Source: an uncultured Oscillospiraceae bacterium (lineage in GTDB: Bacteria > Bacillota > Clostridia > Oscillospirales > Oscillospiraceae). From it: 64,000 bases of DNA. Below, one piece after another: positions 8,701 to 17,300 of the stretch. The notes under the pieces were generated by a model. That model saw nothing but the letters and a program-made list of their open reading frames with translations, was not told where the DNA came from and made no database searches. The stretch is from assembly GCA_934591635.1 (NCBI GenBank), contig CAKTPI010000005.1:56360-120359 (forward strand), given 5' to 3'. How positions within the stretch are numbered: position 1 is the first letter of the stretch; each line of letters opens with the position of its first letter. Both the position numbers and the translations under genes were made by a program.

Positions 8701-11079
8701 ATGTCTGAATTATACGAAAAATCTCTGGTTAAGCTGGAGCTGAATCAGGTGCTTGCACTTCTTGCAGACTGCGCTGGAAGTGAGGGCGGGAAAATAGCCT
8801 GCCAGAATCTGCGCCCCAGTTCTGACTTGGAAGAAGTTGAACATATGCTCCAACAGACAACGGCTGCTTCAGAACTCAGCACCCGGAAGGGGTATCCGGC
8901 CTTTTCCAGTGCGGCGGATGTATCAGCCAGCTTGGAGCGGGCAGACCGGGGCGGCAGCCTGCAGCCCAAGGAGCTGATGGCAATTGGCGGAGTGCTGCGT
9001 TGTGCCCGGGCGGTAAAGAGCTATTTGTCCGATGATGACAAGGAAACGGTGCTGGACGAACTCTTCCGCGCCCTTACCCCAAACAAGTACTTGGAGGACA
9101 GAATCCTGGGGGCCATCCTTTCGGAGGAAGAAATAGCGGACACGGCTTCCTCGGAGCTTGCGGATATCCGCCGCCATATGCGTATCCAAGCCGGTAAAAT
9201 CCGGGATAGCCTGCAAAAGGTGATCTCGTCCCCGGCCTACAGCAAATTTCTGCGGGAGCCGATTATCACCATACGACAAGGGCGCTATGTGGTGCCGGTG
9301 AAGTCTGAATGTAAAAATGATGTGCCGGGACTTGTCCATGATGTTTCAGCTACGGGGTCAACTTATTTTGTAGAGCCAATGTCTGCGGTGAACGCAAACA
9401 ATGCGCTGCGGGAACTTGAGCTGAAGGAAAAAAAGGAAATTGAGCGAATTTTGGCAGAGCTTTCCAGTGAGGCCGCTGCCCATGCAGAGGATATTAATCT
9501 GGATTATGCCATGCTGGTACAGCTGGATGTGATCTTTGCAAAGGCAAAGCTGGCTTTTAATATGCGCGCTTGGGCGCCTATCATGAATGATACTGGTAAG
9601 GTGGAGCTGAGGAATGCCCGCCATCCGTTGATTGATCCCCGAAAAGTGGTGCCGATCTCTCTGCGGCTGGGGTATGATTTTGATACCATGATCATTACCG
9701 GTCCCAACACAGGCGGCAAAACGGTAACGTTAAAAACAATTGGACTGTTGACCCTGATGGCGGAGTGTGGCCTGCATGTGCCGGCAGGGGACGGGAGTGT
9801 GCTTTCTACCTTTGATGCCATCTTGGCCGATATCGGTGATGAGCAGTCTATTGCGCAAAGCCTGTCTACCTTCTCCAGCCACATGAAAACAATTGTGGAT
9901 GTGGTGGAGCAATGTGACGATCGCACCCTGGTGCTGTATGATGAGTTGGGTGCAGGTACAGATCCGGCGGAGGGTGCGGCACTGGCAATAGCCCTGATTG
10001 AGTTTAGTCGTAAGATGGGTAGCCGGGTGGTGGCGACGACCCACTATGCAGAGCTGAAGCTCTATGCCATGCGAACCAAGGGGGTTATCAATGCCTCTTG
10101 CGAGTTTGATGTGGAAACATTACAGCCTACTTATAAGCTGCTGATTGGTATTCCCGGTAAGTCTAATGCTTTTGCCATTTCCCGTAAACTTGGCCTTTCG
10201 GAAGAAATTTTGAAGGAAGCAAGTGATTTGGTTGGCAAGAGCGACAAGGACTTTGAGGATGTGCTTTCTCAGTTGGAGCAACAGCGGCAGCAAATGGAAA
10301 ATGCCCGCATGGAGGCGGAAAAGCTGCGCCAGGAAACAGCGAAGATCAAACAGCAAAGCGAGCAGTATCAGGAGCAGCTGCGTAAGGAAAAGGAAAAAGC
10401 TATGGAAGCTGCCCGCCGGGAGGCTCAGGGGATTATTGACGAGGCAAGGACGGCGGCAAATTTGGCCTCTGAAGAACTGAAAGCTTTGCGCAAGCAGCTG
10501 CAGGATAGTGCGGATACGACCGGTATCAATCAACGTCAGGCGGAGCTGCGCCGTGCTCTGAATGAGACAGAGGACAAGATTCGCGCGAAGCAGCCGGAAC
10601 GACCTCGCCCACAGGCAACCCGGGAAATCATGGTGGGGGACACGGTAGAGCTGTTAAAATTGGGCATCAAGGCAAGTGTTTTGGCAATTAATAAAAATGG
10701 AACGCTGGATTTGCAGGCCGGTATCATGAAACTGACGGCGAAGCCGGACGAGGTGTATCTGCTGGAGAATGAGAATCCGTACAAGGCCAAGGGCGGGCAT
10801 CCGGCACATTCCGGCCGAGAAATGAAGATGGCAGCCATGCCGTCAGAAATTGACCTGCGTGGGATGGACACTGTGGAAGCAATCTGCGTGCTGGATCGTT
10901 ATATGGATGAAGCAATGCGTGCGAAGCTTTCCACCGTTCGTATTATCCACGGCAAAGGAACCGGCGCGCTGCGGCAGGCAGTGCATCAGGATTTAAAGCG
11001 GAACAAGTTTGTTAAATCCTTCCGCCTGGGCGTTTACGGTGAGGGCGAAGATGGGGTAACCATTGCTGAATTTGCATAA
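8701..11079 (+). CDS. mutS2: endonuclease MutS2
   Basis: MutS2 family protein; in Firmicutes it acts on collided ribosomes and branched DNA rather than in classical mismatch repair. 792 residues, normal length. Domains: N-terminal core and lever region (about 1-300), ATPase with GPNTGGKTV Walker A (about 335-345) and LVLYDELGAGTDPAEG Walker B/signature (about 410-425), a long coiled coil rich in Gln, Glu and Lys (about 510-620), a KOW-like segment, and a C-terminal Smr nuclease domain (about 715-792) with EIDLRGMD and the IHGKGTGALR motif. It is 15 bp after recO and probably cotranscribed. Beyond it a new promoter begins the HPr unit. Confidence 0.96.
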   Translation: MSELYEKSLVKLELNQVLALLADCAGSEGGKIACQNLRPSSDLEEVEHMLQQTTAASELSTRKGYPAFSSAADVSASLERADRGGSLQPKELMAIGGVLRCARAVKSYLSDDDKETVLDELFRALTPNKYLEDRILGAILSEEEIADTASSELADIRRHMRIQAGKIRDSLQKVISSPAYSKFLREPIITIRQGRYVVPVKSECKNDVPGLVHDVSATGSTYFVEPMSAVNANNALRELELKEKKEIERILAELSSEAAAHAEDINLDYAMLVQLDVIFAKAKLAFNMRAWAPIMNDTGKVELRNARHPLIDPRKVVPISLRLGYDFDTMIITGPNTGGKTVTLKTIGLLTLMAECGLHVPAGDGSVLSTFDAILADIGDEQSIAQSLSTFSSHMKTIVDVVEQCDDRTLVLYDELGAGTDPAEGAALAIALIEFSRKMGSRVVATTHYAELKLYAMRTKGVINASCEFDVETLQPTYKLLIGIPGKSNAFAISRKLGLSEEILKEASDLVGKSDKDFEDVLSQLEQQRQQMENARMEAEKLRQETAKIKQQSEQYQEQLRKEKEKAMEAARREAQGIIDEARTAANLASEELKALRKQLQDSADTTGINQRQAELRRALNETEDKIRAKQPERPRPQATREIMVGDTVELLKLGIKASVLAINKNGTLDLQAGIMKLTAKPDEVYLLENENPYKAKGGHPAHSGREMKMAAMPSEIDLRGMDTVEAICVLDRYMDEAMRAKLSTVRIIHGKGTGALRQAVHQDLKRNKFVKSFRLGVYGEGEDGVTIAEFA

Positions 11080-11113
11080 AGCAAGTATGACAATTCTGCG
11101 ATAAAGAACAGGA

Positions 11114-11151
11114 TTGTGCAATGTTGCACAAAAAAGATGTATATTGTGCAA
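11114..11151. promoter_or_regulatory. palindromic operator candidate with a third half-site
   Basis: TTGTGCAATGTTGCACAA (11114-11131) is a perfect 18-bp inverted repeat. A third copy of the half-site TTGTGCAA lies at 11144-11151, 30 bp (about three helical turns) after the first. It sits 17 bp upstream of the -35 box of the HPr gene. Its TTGTG-N8-CACAA geometry resembles Rex operators, although the central bases differ from the usual Rex consensus. The factor that binds it cannot be told from the sequence. Confidence 0.5.
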
Positions 11152-11167
11152 ATCATCCGAAAACTAA

Positions 11168-11195
11168 TTGACTTTTTCGTTAAAAATGGTATCAT
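11168..11195 (+). promoter_or_regulatory. housekeeping promoter of the HPr-like gene
   Basis: TTGACT (11168-11173), a 16-bp spacer and TATCAT (11190-11195) form a good SigA-type promoter about 50 bp upstream of the HPr-like start codon. Between promoter and gene is a short inverted repeat, CACTGTG...CACAGTG (about 11209-11230). Confidence 0.7.
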
Positions 11196-11248
11196 GTAAG
11201 CAGATTCACTGTGTTTCCTCAGGCACAGTGTAAAGGAGTGTTTTGGAT

Positions 11249-11509
11249 ATGTATAGCAAAGAAGTTGTTGTTCGCTGCGAATCTGGACTTCATAACAGAC
11301 AGGCTACCTACTTTGTGCAGAAGGCCAACGAATTCGAAAGCAGCATCTGGTTGGAGTCTGAAAGCCGCAAAATGAATGCAAAGAGCTTGCTGGGCATCAT
11401 GTCCCTGGGTATCATCACCGGCACCCCGGTTACGTTGAGTGCAGTTGGCCCTGATGCTGAAGCAGCTGTGAATGCACTGGAGGAGCTGCTCCAGCGGGAT
11501 GTTTACTGA
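11249..11509 (+). CDS. HPr-family phosphocarrier protein
   Basis: An 86-residue HPr-like protein. HPr carries phosphate from enzyme I to PTS permeases and, when phosphorylated on Ser46, acts with CcpA. The active-site histidine is kept in SGLHNRQAT (residues 13-21), but the residue after the conserved Arg is Gln instead of the usual Pro. The Ser46 site is kept as NAKSLLGIMSLG. It therefore looks competent for both phosphorylations, unlike Crh, which lacks the histidine. No other PTS gene is near. ATG 11249 follows AAAGGAG. Two hairpins downstream separate it from uvrC. Confidence 0.85.
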   Translation: MYSKEVVVRCESGLHNRQATYFVQKANEFESSIWLESESRKMNAKSLLGIMSLGIITGTPVTLSAVGPDAEAAVNALEELLQRDVY

Positions 11510-11519
11510 TTGACCTGAC

Positions 11520-11557
11520 AGTACTCTGGGCCGGCAATTGTGCTGGTTCAGAGTACT
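11520..11557 (+). terminator. stem-loop after the HPr-like gene
   Basis: AGTACTCTG (11520-11528) pairs perfectly with CAGAGTACT (11549-11557). No T-run follows directly; it is the first of two hairpins in the 110 bp between this gene and uvrC. Confidence 0.5.
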
Positions 11558-11566
11558 CCTCTTCTG

Positions 11567-11607
11567 ACCGTCTCGATGCCAACGGCTGCATGGGGACGGT
11601 TTTTTTG
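11567..11607 (+). terminator. rho-independent terminator or attenuator before uvrC
   Basis: ACCGTC (11567-11572) pairs with GACGGT (11595-11600) and is followed directly by seven Ts (11601-11607). It ends 13 bp before the uvrC start codon, so the T-run lies in the uvrC translation initiation region. uvrC must therefore be reached by readthrough or a promoter overlapping this stretch. Confidence 0.6.
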
Positions 11608-11620
11608 TGGGGTGAAAACA

Positions 11621-13438
11621 ATGACGTTTGATGAACTGAAGGACAAAGCGCTGTCCCTGCCTTATGCGCCAGGAGTCTATATCATGCGGGATAAGACGGA
11701 TAAGGTCATTTATGTGGGGAAAGCGAAAAAACTGAAAAATCGGGTCAGCCAGTACTTTCAGGATACAGCATCCCACACTCCCAAAACCCGAATGATGGTG
11801 AGCAAAATACATCATTTTGATGTGATTGTTGCAGCCAGCGAGTTTGAAGCGTTGGTTCTGGAGTGCTCACTGATCAAGCGGTATATGCCTAAGTATAATA
11901 TCTTGCTGAAGGACGATAAGGGCTATCCCTATCTTCGTTTGGATATGAAAGAGATATACCCGAAAATCACATTGGTCAGCAAAATTTCGGATGACGGGGC
12001 TCATTACTATGGCCCTTTTGGAAGCCGAGGTGTGACGCACAATGTGCTGGAGGCAATTGAGAAGACGCTGAAGCTCCCAACGTGTACCCGGGAATTTCCA
12101 AGAGATGTGGGAAAAGACCGCCCCTGCCTCAATTACCACATGAATCAGTGCGCCGGCTGGTGCCAGGAAAGCAAAACCTGCACGGAGTACCGTGAAACAA
12201 TGGAACAAGCGAGACAGCTTTTGTCCGGGAACTATAAATCTGTTGCTGAGGAGATAAAAACGCAGATGCTTTCGGCGGCGGATAATCTGGAGTTTGAACT
12301 GGCTGCTGCATTGCGGGATCGCCTCAATGCGGTGGAGGCACTAGGGCAAAAACAGCTGGTAACAGCCGGTTCCCTGGCGGACACGGACGTGGTGGGCTAT
12401 GGTCAGACAGAGGTCAAAGCCTGCTTTGCAGTGCTTCATTTCAGCAATGGAAATTTGCTGGACAAGGAGTACGAGGTGTTTCCAACTCCGGATGACCGGG
12501 AGGATGCGGTTTCCAGCCTGATGAAGCAGTTTTATCTGAGCCGGGGCTTTGCACCGAAGCATGTGCTGCTTCCATTCCCACTGGAAGATGGAGAGCTGTT
12601 CTCAGAGCTGATGGAGCAGCAGTACGGCAGAACCTCTAAGCTGCGGGTTCCTCAGCGGGGAGATAATATCCGCCTGGTGGAGCTTGCCTGTAAGAATGCA
12701 CTGGAGGAAGCCAAACGCGTTACCGATAAGGAAGAAAGAAATAATGCAATTTTGGTATTGCTCGGTAGAATGCTAGGCATTCCGGCACCAAAGCGAATCG
12801 AATCTTTTGATATCTCCAATATTTCTGGCACTGACATTGTAGCCAGCATGGTGGTATTTCAGGATGGAAAGCCCAGAAAGAGCGACTACAAGCGGTTTAA
12901 GCTGGAGGGGCTGAGCAACCAGGATGATTATGCATCCATGTACCAGGTGGTGAGGCGCCGTTTCGTTCACTACAAAGCTGGCGATAAGGGCTTTGAAATT
13001 GGGCCGGATCTGCTGCTGATCGATGGCGGTATTGCCCATGCGCAGACAGCATTGAAGGCCTTGGAAGAGGTTGGCGTTTCTTTCCCCGTATTCGGCATGG
13101 TGAAGGATGATCGCCACCGTACACGTGCACTGGTCACGGTGGATGGACAGGAAATATCCATCGATACGAATCAGGCTATCTTTTCTCTTATCGGTAATAT
13201 CCAGGAGGAGACCCACCGATTTGCCATTACCTATCACCGTCAGCTTCGAAGCAAACGTCTGCGCTACTCAGAACTGGACGATATTGAGGGCATAGGGCCA
13301 AAGAGAAAGCAGGATCTTTTGCGGCAATTCAAATCCATCAAGGCAATTGCAGAGGCAACACTCACAGACTTGGAACGTCTGCTGCCCAAAGATGCAGCCT
13401 TTGCCGTTTATCAGCATTTTCATTCGCACAGTGATTAA
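11621..13438 (+). CDS. uvrC: excinuclease ABC subunit C
   Basis: Makes the dual incision in nucleotide excision repair with UvrA and UvrB. 605 residues from ATG 11621. N-terminal GIY-YIG nuclease domain (PGVYIMRDKTDKVIYVGKAK, about residues 16-35), UVR/UvrB-binding helix pair (about 205-235), UvrC RNase H-like domain (FDISNISGTDIVAS, about 390-405) and a C-terminal helix-hairpin-helix (about 545-600, IEGIGPKRKQDLL). The frame is open further upstream across a terminator-like hairpin, so the internal ATG matching the family's MTFDELK-like start is chosen. The ribosome site (GGGGTG) is weak. Downstream rsmD begins after 27 bp. Confidence 0.95.
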   Translation: MTFDELKDKALSLPYAPGVYIMRDKTDKVIYVGKAKKLKNRVSQYFQDTASHTPKTRMMVSKIHHFDVIVAASEFEALVLECSLIKRYMPKYNILLKDDKGYPYLRLDMKEIYPKITLVSKISDDGAHYYGPFGSRGVTHNVLEAIEKTLKLPTCTREFPRDVGKDRPCLNYHMNQCAGWCQESKTCTEYRETMEQARQLLSGNYKSVAEEIKTQMLSAADNLEFELAAALRDRLNAVEALGQKQLVTAGSLADTDVVGYGQTEVKACFAVLHFSNGNLLDKEYEVFPTPDDREDAVSSLMKQFYLSRGFAPKHVLLPFPLEDGELFSELMEQQYGRTSKLRVPQRGDNIRLVELACKNALEEAKRVTDKEERNNAILVLLGRMLGIPAPKRIESFDISNISGTDIVASMVVFQDGKPRKSDYKRFKLEGLSNQDDYASMYQVVRRRFVHYKAGDKGFEIGPDLLLIDGGIAHAQTALKALEEVGVSFPVFGMVKDDRHRTRALVTVDGQEISIDTNQAIFSLIGNIQEETHRFAITYHRQLRSKRLRYSELDDIEGIGPKRKQDLLRQFKSIKAIAEATLTDLERLLPKDAAFAVYQHFHSHSD

Positions 13439-13465
13439 TTGTGCGCGCAAGGAAAGGGTTCAGTT

Positions 13466-14014
13466 ATGCGTGTCATTGCAGGAAAAGCAAAAGGGATTCA
13501 ACTTCAAACCCCGGAAGGAATACTGACTCGCCCGACCACTGACCGGGTGAAGGAGGCATTATTCAGCATCCTCCAATTTGATTTGCCTGGAGCACGGGTC
13601 TTGGATTTGTTTGGCGGCACCGGTCAGCTTGGGATTGAGGCGATGAGCCGCGGCGCGGCTGGGGCTGTATTTGTAGATGCCAGACGGGAGGCCTGCAAGC
13701 TGATCCAAACCAATCTGCAAAAGACCCACTTGGAGCAGTATGCCAGCGTGGTACAAAGCGACTACATGGACTATTTGAAGCATTGCCGCGATCGCTTTGA
13801 TCTTATTCTGCTTGACCCTCCATACGCGGAAGTTTTCCTGGAAAATGCACTAAAACGAATAACAGAAATTGACATTTTGCAATCCAATGGTATAATAGCC
13901 ACAGAGCGTCCCCTTGGCAAGGAGCTTCCTTGGGATTTTCGGGGCTTTACCCGTTCCAAGGATTATAAGTACGGCAAAATTATGCTCACGCTCTACCGTA
14001 AAAACGAAGGATAA
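13466..14014 (+). CDS. rsmD: 16S rRNA (guanine(966)-N2)-methyltransferase RsmD
   Basis: Methylates N2 of G966 in 16S rRNA using S-adenosylmethionine. 182 residues from ATG 13466. This start gives the typical MRVIAGKAKG N-terminus; an upstream TTG is in frame but unsupported. The SAM site is VLDLFGGTGQLGIEA (about residues 46-60) and the catalytic NPPF/DPPY-type motif is LLDPPYAE (about 115-122). It precedes coaD by 12 bp, a pairing found very widely in Firmicutes. Confidence 0.94.
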   Translation: MRVIAGKAKGIQLQTPEGILTRPTTDRVKEALFSILQFDLPGARVLDLFGGTGQLGIEAMSRGAAGAVFVDARREACKLIQTNLQKTHLEQYASVVQSDYMDYLKHCRDRFDLILLDPPYAEVFLENALKRITEIDILQSNGIIATERPLGKELPWDFRGFTRSKDYKYGKIMLTLYRKNEG

Positions 14015-14026
14015 GTTGGATATAAT

Positions 14027-14524
14027 ATGAAAACAGCTATTTATCCCGGCAGCTTTGACCCTGTTACCAGCGGGCACCTGAATATCATTCGCCGTGCTTC
14101 CAATATATTTGATAAGCTGATCGTCTGTGTAATGGTAAACGCCGGGAAGAATCCGATGTTTACTTTAGAAGAACGGAAAGCGCTGATTCGCCGGGTAACG
14201 GTTGATTTGCCCAATGTGGAGGTTGACTGTTCCAATGAACTTTTGGCGGATTATGCCAGACGGCGGGGCAGTTGTGTCATTGTGAAGGGACTTCGGGCTG
14301 GCTCAGATTTTGAAAATGAGTTCCAGATGGCCTTGGTCAATCGGAAGCTGAATCCGGAGCTGGATACCATGTTTCTCACAGCTGACAGTCGATATATGTA
14401 TTTAAGCTCCAGTATGGTCAAGGAGCTTGGAAATTATGGCGCGGAGTTATCTGATTTCCTGCCAGAGGAAATTATTCCGGACTTCCGCGAGAAACTTTGC
14501 AAAAAAATGGAGGATTCGTTATGA
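14027..14524 (+). CDS. coaD: phosphopantetheine adenylyltransferase
   Basis: Fourth step of coenzyme A synthesis: 4'-phosphopantetheine plus ATP gives dephospho-CoA. 165 residues, normal length. The nucleotidyltransferase signature is YPGSFDPVTSGHLNII (residues 5-20), and the second motif, YLSSSMVKE (about 125-133), matches the ISSTxVRE-type loop. Its stop overlaps the ATG of the next gene (ATGA), linking the two. Confidence 0.96.
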   Translation: MKTAIYPGSFDPVTSGHLNIIRRASNIFDKLIVCVMVNAGKNPMFTLEERKALIRRVTVDLPNVEVDCSNELLADYARRRGSCVIVKGLRAGSDFENEFQMALVNRKLNPELDTMFLTADSRYMYLSSSMVKELGNYGAELSDFLPEEIIPDFREKLCKKMEDSL

Positions 14525-15030
14525 GCAACAACAGCACAGAAGATATTATCGGCACTCTGTATGATATGGTGCAGGATGCGCGTTCCATGCCGCTTGCCGC
14601 TGATAAATGTATTTTGGAGAGGGACAAGGTCCTTGACCTTCTGGACGAGATTATCTCGCAGCTGCCCGCAGAAATCAAGCAGTCCCGTACAATTGTGGAG
14701 TCCCGTAATGAACTGATCAGTCAGGCCCGCCGGGAGGCGGAGGGAATCCTGCGTAAAGCCAACGAGCAGGCCAGCGAATTGGTGGAAAAGGAAGAAATCT
14801 ATAAGGAAGCAAAGAAGCGCAGTGAAGAGCTGGTTGCGCAGACGCAGGAGCGAATCAACCAGCTACGGAAAGCTGGCAACGAATACATGGAAGAGTCCTT
14901 ACGTCATACAGAAGAGGCAATTTCTAAGGCCCTCCATGAGGTGCAGGATACCCGCATGAAATTTGTTGCTGTTACGGAGTCTCAGGAGCAACAGCGCAAG
15001 GCGATGCCCAACGTTGACGTAGATATGTAA
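14521..15030 (+). CDS. coiled-coil protein downstream of coaD
   Basis: A 169-residue charged protein, largely predicted coiled coil between about residues 50 and 150 (runs of Glu, Arg, Ala and Gln such as ARREAEGILRKANEQASEL). There is no signal peptide or membrane segment. Similar short proteins are encoded directly after coaD in many Clostridia and are often annotated only as ATPase-like or hypothetical. The heptad-rich middle resembles DivIVA/GpsB-type or V-ATPase stalk helices, but I cannot assign a function. The ATG overlaps the coaD stop, so it is certainly translated from the coaD message. Confidence 0.75.
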   Translation: MSNNSTEDIIGTLYDMVQDARSMPLAADKCILERDKVLDLLDEIISQLPAEIKQSRTIVESRNELISQARREAEGILRKANEQASELVEKEEIYKEAKKRSEELVAQTQERINQLRKAGNEYMEESLRHTEEAISKALHEVQDTRMKFVAVTESQEQQRKAMPNVDVDM

Positions 15031-15035
15031 TATTC

Positions 15036-15073
15036 AAAAAATTGGCCGCTCCGGTTCGCTGGAGCGGCCAATG
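15036..15073 (-). terminator. strong intergenic terminator
   Basis: A 12-bp stem (TTGGCCGCTCC core, 15042-15073) with an 8-base loop. Read on the minus strand it is followed by a run of Ts, so it terminates the cysteine-rich gene at 15120-15953 and may also end the plus-strand coaD message. Confidence 0.75.
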
Positions 15074-15119
15074 CATTGTAATTGGATGGGCAGTCCTGGT
15101 AAGGGGTATGCCTTTTTTG

Positions 15120-15953
15120 CTATCCGTTTTCTTCAGATGTACAGCAGCTGTTATCCTGCTTTCGGTCACATCCTTTTGGCGTAAACTGGGAAGCGGGGAA
15201 GGGAATGCGGCTGAACATCTCGCATGGGTCTTCCGTGCAGCCAGGGTTATCGCAGCATTCCTTGGTGGGAATGCTGTAATCCAGCACGGGAACAATAAGC
15301 TGTGCATCCCGTTCCAGACGAATGATGGAGAATTGACCGAGGGTGACGTAGAGTTTCCGCTTTTCTGGATTGAAACACAATTCTTCATCAAACATGGCTT
15401 TTACGGAATCAGGCGCCTGCATAGTGGTGGATTCCTTACATCCGCACTCGCAAATATCCCGTACTTTGGAGCCAAGCACCATAGGATCCAGAACCTCTAC
15501 AACGGCAGTGGGGCGATTGGCATAGCTCCGGGTTACGCCATCGGGAGAGTAGATCTGGGTGTCGCTTCGGTAGATGTGGGCACAGCTGTCTTCACCGCAT
15601 AGAACGGCGCGTTTGGAAAAAACGGCTAGGCCGGACAGCGTTGCGGGGCGGGAGGTGCCGACAATGGTATCGGCAATTACCCGGTAGTAGAAAGTGACAT
15701 CAATGCAGTAATGATTGCGGTCGAATGCGACAGGCTCTACGTCAATATAGGTACTGATTAATTCGGCGCACCGTACCCGTGTCCCGGCACTGTTTTCCAG
15801 TATTGCCTGAGAGGCGGCCGTCAGGTAGACGGGCAAGTCCTCGATGCAGTCTTTATCACGGCAGGAATCGGTGATTTTCCTGGTGTGGATGGACATGGCA
15901 TTGCGCAGATCACTTGGATCGCAGCGCAGGGTGTCCTGGCATTGGTCTGGCAT
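15120..15953 (-). CDS. cysteine-rich conserved protein, possibly spore-associated
   Basis: A 277-residue protein without signal peptide or membrane segments. I count about two dozen cysteines, clustered at the N-terminus (CQDTLRC), around DICECGCKE (about residues 168-176) and near the C-terminus (CCDNPGCTEDPC, about 234-245; the last few residues include CC). The middle contains beta-rich stretches such as YIDVEPVAFDRNHYCIDVTFYYR. I do not recognise a named family. High cysteine content, a cytoplasmic location and presence in a spore former would fit a spore coat or metal-binding protein, but that is inference. AGGAGGGATTTCC precedes the ATG, and the gene appears to be transcribed alone. Confidence 0.6.
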   Translation of the reverse strand: MPDQCQDTLRCDPSDLRNAMSIHTRKITDSCRDKDCIEDLPVYLTAASQAILENSAGTRVRCAELISTYIDVEPVAFDRNHYCIDVTFYYRVIADTIVGTSRPATLSGLAVFSKRAVLCGEDSCAHIYRSDTQIYSPDGVTRSYANRPTAVVEVLDPMVLGSKVRDICECGCKESTTMQAPDSVKAMFDEELCFNPEKRKLYVTLGQFSIIRLERDAQLIVPVLDYSIPTKECCDNPGCTEDPCEMFSRIPFPASQFTPKGCDRKQDNSCCTSEENG

Positions 15954-16047
15954 GGAAATCCCTCCTGTTTACTGTTCATATAAGCTGTAACCGCTTATAA
16001 GACAGTTTATGCATGCCGCTGCTTCCTGTGCACCTTGCCTTTTCACG

Positions 16048-16078
16048 AAAAAACGCCCTGACGGAAAACGTCAGGGCG
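16048..16078 (-). terminator. terminator of galM
   Basis: CGCCCTGACG / CGTCAGGGCG hairpin (16054-16078) followed on the minus strand by six Ts (16048-16053). It lies 11 bp beyond the galM stop. Confidence 0.85.
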
Positions 16079-16088
16079 GAGGGAATGA

Positions 16089-17105
16089 TTAATTAGAGAA
16101 ACGGTAAATGGTTTCAGTATGGTATTTTTCCCCGGCCTTGGTTATCGGCTGTTTCCACTCCGGATGGTGAATGGAATCAGGATAGAACTGGGTTTCCAGG
16201 GCAATACCGCTGCGCTTGCCATATGTCACGCCGCCTTTGCCGGTTTCCTGCAGAAAGTTACCAGCATAGAACTGGATTCCGGGCAAATCGGTATACACAG
16301 CCATGGTTCGACCGGAAATGGGATCAGAAAGGACGGCACAGGGATTGCAGAAGACCTCAAAATTATGATCGTACCCACCCTGAAGGTTCAGCGGTTCGTA
16401 ATCCTCGTTGATGTCCTGACCAATTGCTTTCGGGGTGCGGAAATCCATGGGCGTACCCTCCACACTGCGCATCTCACCGGTGGGGACACTCTCGGCGTCT
16501 GCAACTGCAAATACCCGAGCTGGCAGCATCAGCAGTTGATCCATGGCGGTGTTTGTGCACTGCTCACCAGCTAGGTTAAAATAGCTGTGGTTCGTCAGGT
16601 TGAAAACAGTGTCCCGATCACAGGTAGCATCGTAAGAGATGTGCAGGCCCCCCTTTTCATCCATGGTGTAGGTTACGTCAATGGAAGCGTTGCCAGGAAA
16701 GCCCTGATCGCCGTTGGGGCTGTCCAGATGGAAGGAGACCGATGTATCGGAACAAGCGGTGACCGTCCACATCCGAGTGTGGTAGAACTCCGGGCCGGAA
16801 TGGAGGTTGTTGGCATTTTCGTTGGGTGTCAGAACATAGTCCCGGCCGTCAAGGGAGAAAGTGCTGCCCTTGATTCGGTTGGCACTGCGCCCTACGATAG
16901 CGCCAAGGAAGCTGGTGCCGTTCAGGTAGCCTGCGGCATCATCGTAACCAAGGGCAACGTCAGCAACATTTCCATCAGCATCAGGAACAAAAACGTTTAC
17001 CAAGGTTGCGCCGAAGTCTGACACTGTTGCAGTAATGCCGCCACCGGAAATGTTGTACAAAAAAGTTTGCTGCCCATTTGGCAGCAGGCCAAAAGATTTT
17101 TTCAT
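16089..17105 (-). CDS. galM: aldose 1-epimerase
   Basis: Interconverts the alpha and beta anomers of galactose and other aldoses; first step for entry into the Leloir pathway. 338 residues from ATG 17105, preceded by AAAGGAGACAATCT. The frame runs further upstream but through the promoter. The expected active-site motifs are present: NNLHSGPEF (about residues 90-98), the general-acid histidine in NLTNHSYFNLAG (about 168-179) and the base glutamate in IALETQFYPD (about 305-314). No galK or galT is adjacent. It may serve galactose released by the GH36 enzyme encoded 26 kb away, but that link is only functional. Confidence 0.94.
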   Translation of the reverse strand: MKKSFGLLPNGQQTFLYNISGGGITATVSDFGATLVNVFVPDADGNVADVALGYDDAAGYLNGTSFLGAIVGRSANRIKGSTFSLDGRDYVLTPNENANNLHSGPEFYHTRMWTVTACSDTSVSFHLDSPNGDQGFPGNASIDVTYTMDEKGGLHISYDATCDRDTVFNLTNHSYFNLAGEQCTNTAMDQLLMLPARVFAVADAESVPTGEMRSVEGTPMDFRTPKAIGQDINEDYEPLNLQGGYDHNFEVFCNPCAVLSDPISGRTMAVYTDLPGIQFYAGNFLQETGKGGVTYGKRSGIALETQFYPDSIHHPEWKQPITKAGEKYHTETIYRFSN

Positions 17106-17169
17106 AGATTGTCTCCTTTCATCTTTTCGTGGCAGAATGGCCTGAATTATGTAAAGACTGCTTAAAGCA

Positions 17170-17198
17170 ATTATACTATATCCTTTGATACTTTTCAA
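17170..17198 (-). promoter_or_regulatory. galM promoter
   Basis: On the minus strand, TTGAAA (17198-17193), a 17-bp spacer and TATAAT (17175-17170) lie about 65 bp upstream of the galM start. This is a near-consensus SigA promoter. Confidence 0.8.
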
Positions 17199-17300
17199 TC
17201 GGTTCTTTCGTGAGCTTTGACAAAAATCAAACTTTATCCTATGAAGTAACTGCACTTTATGCCCTTTCCCATTCCAATTTTTGGGCATACTTCAAAGTGC

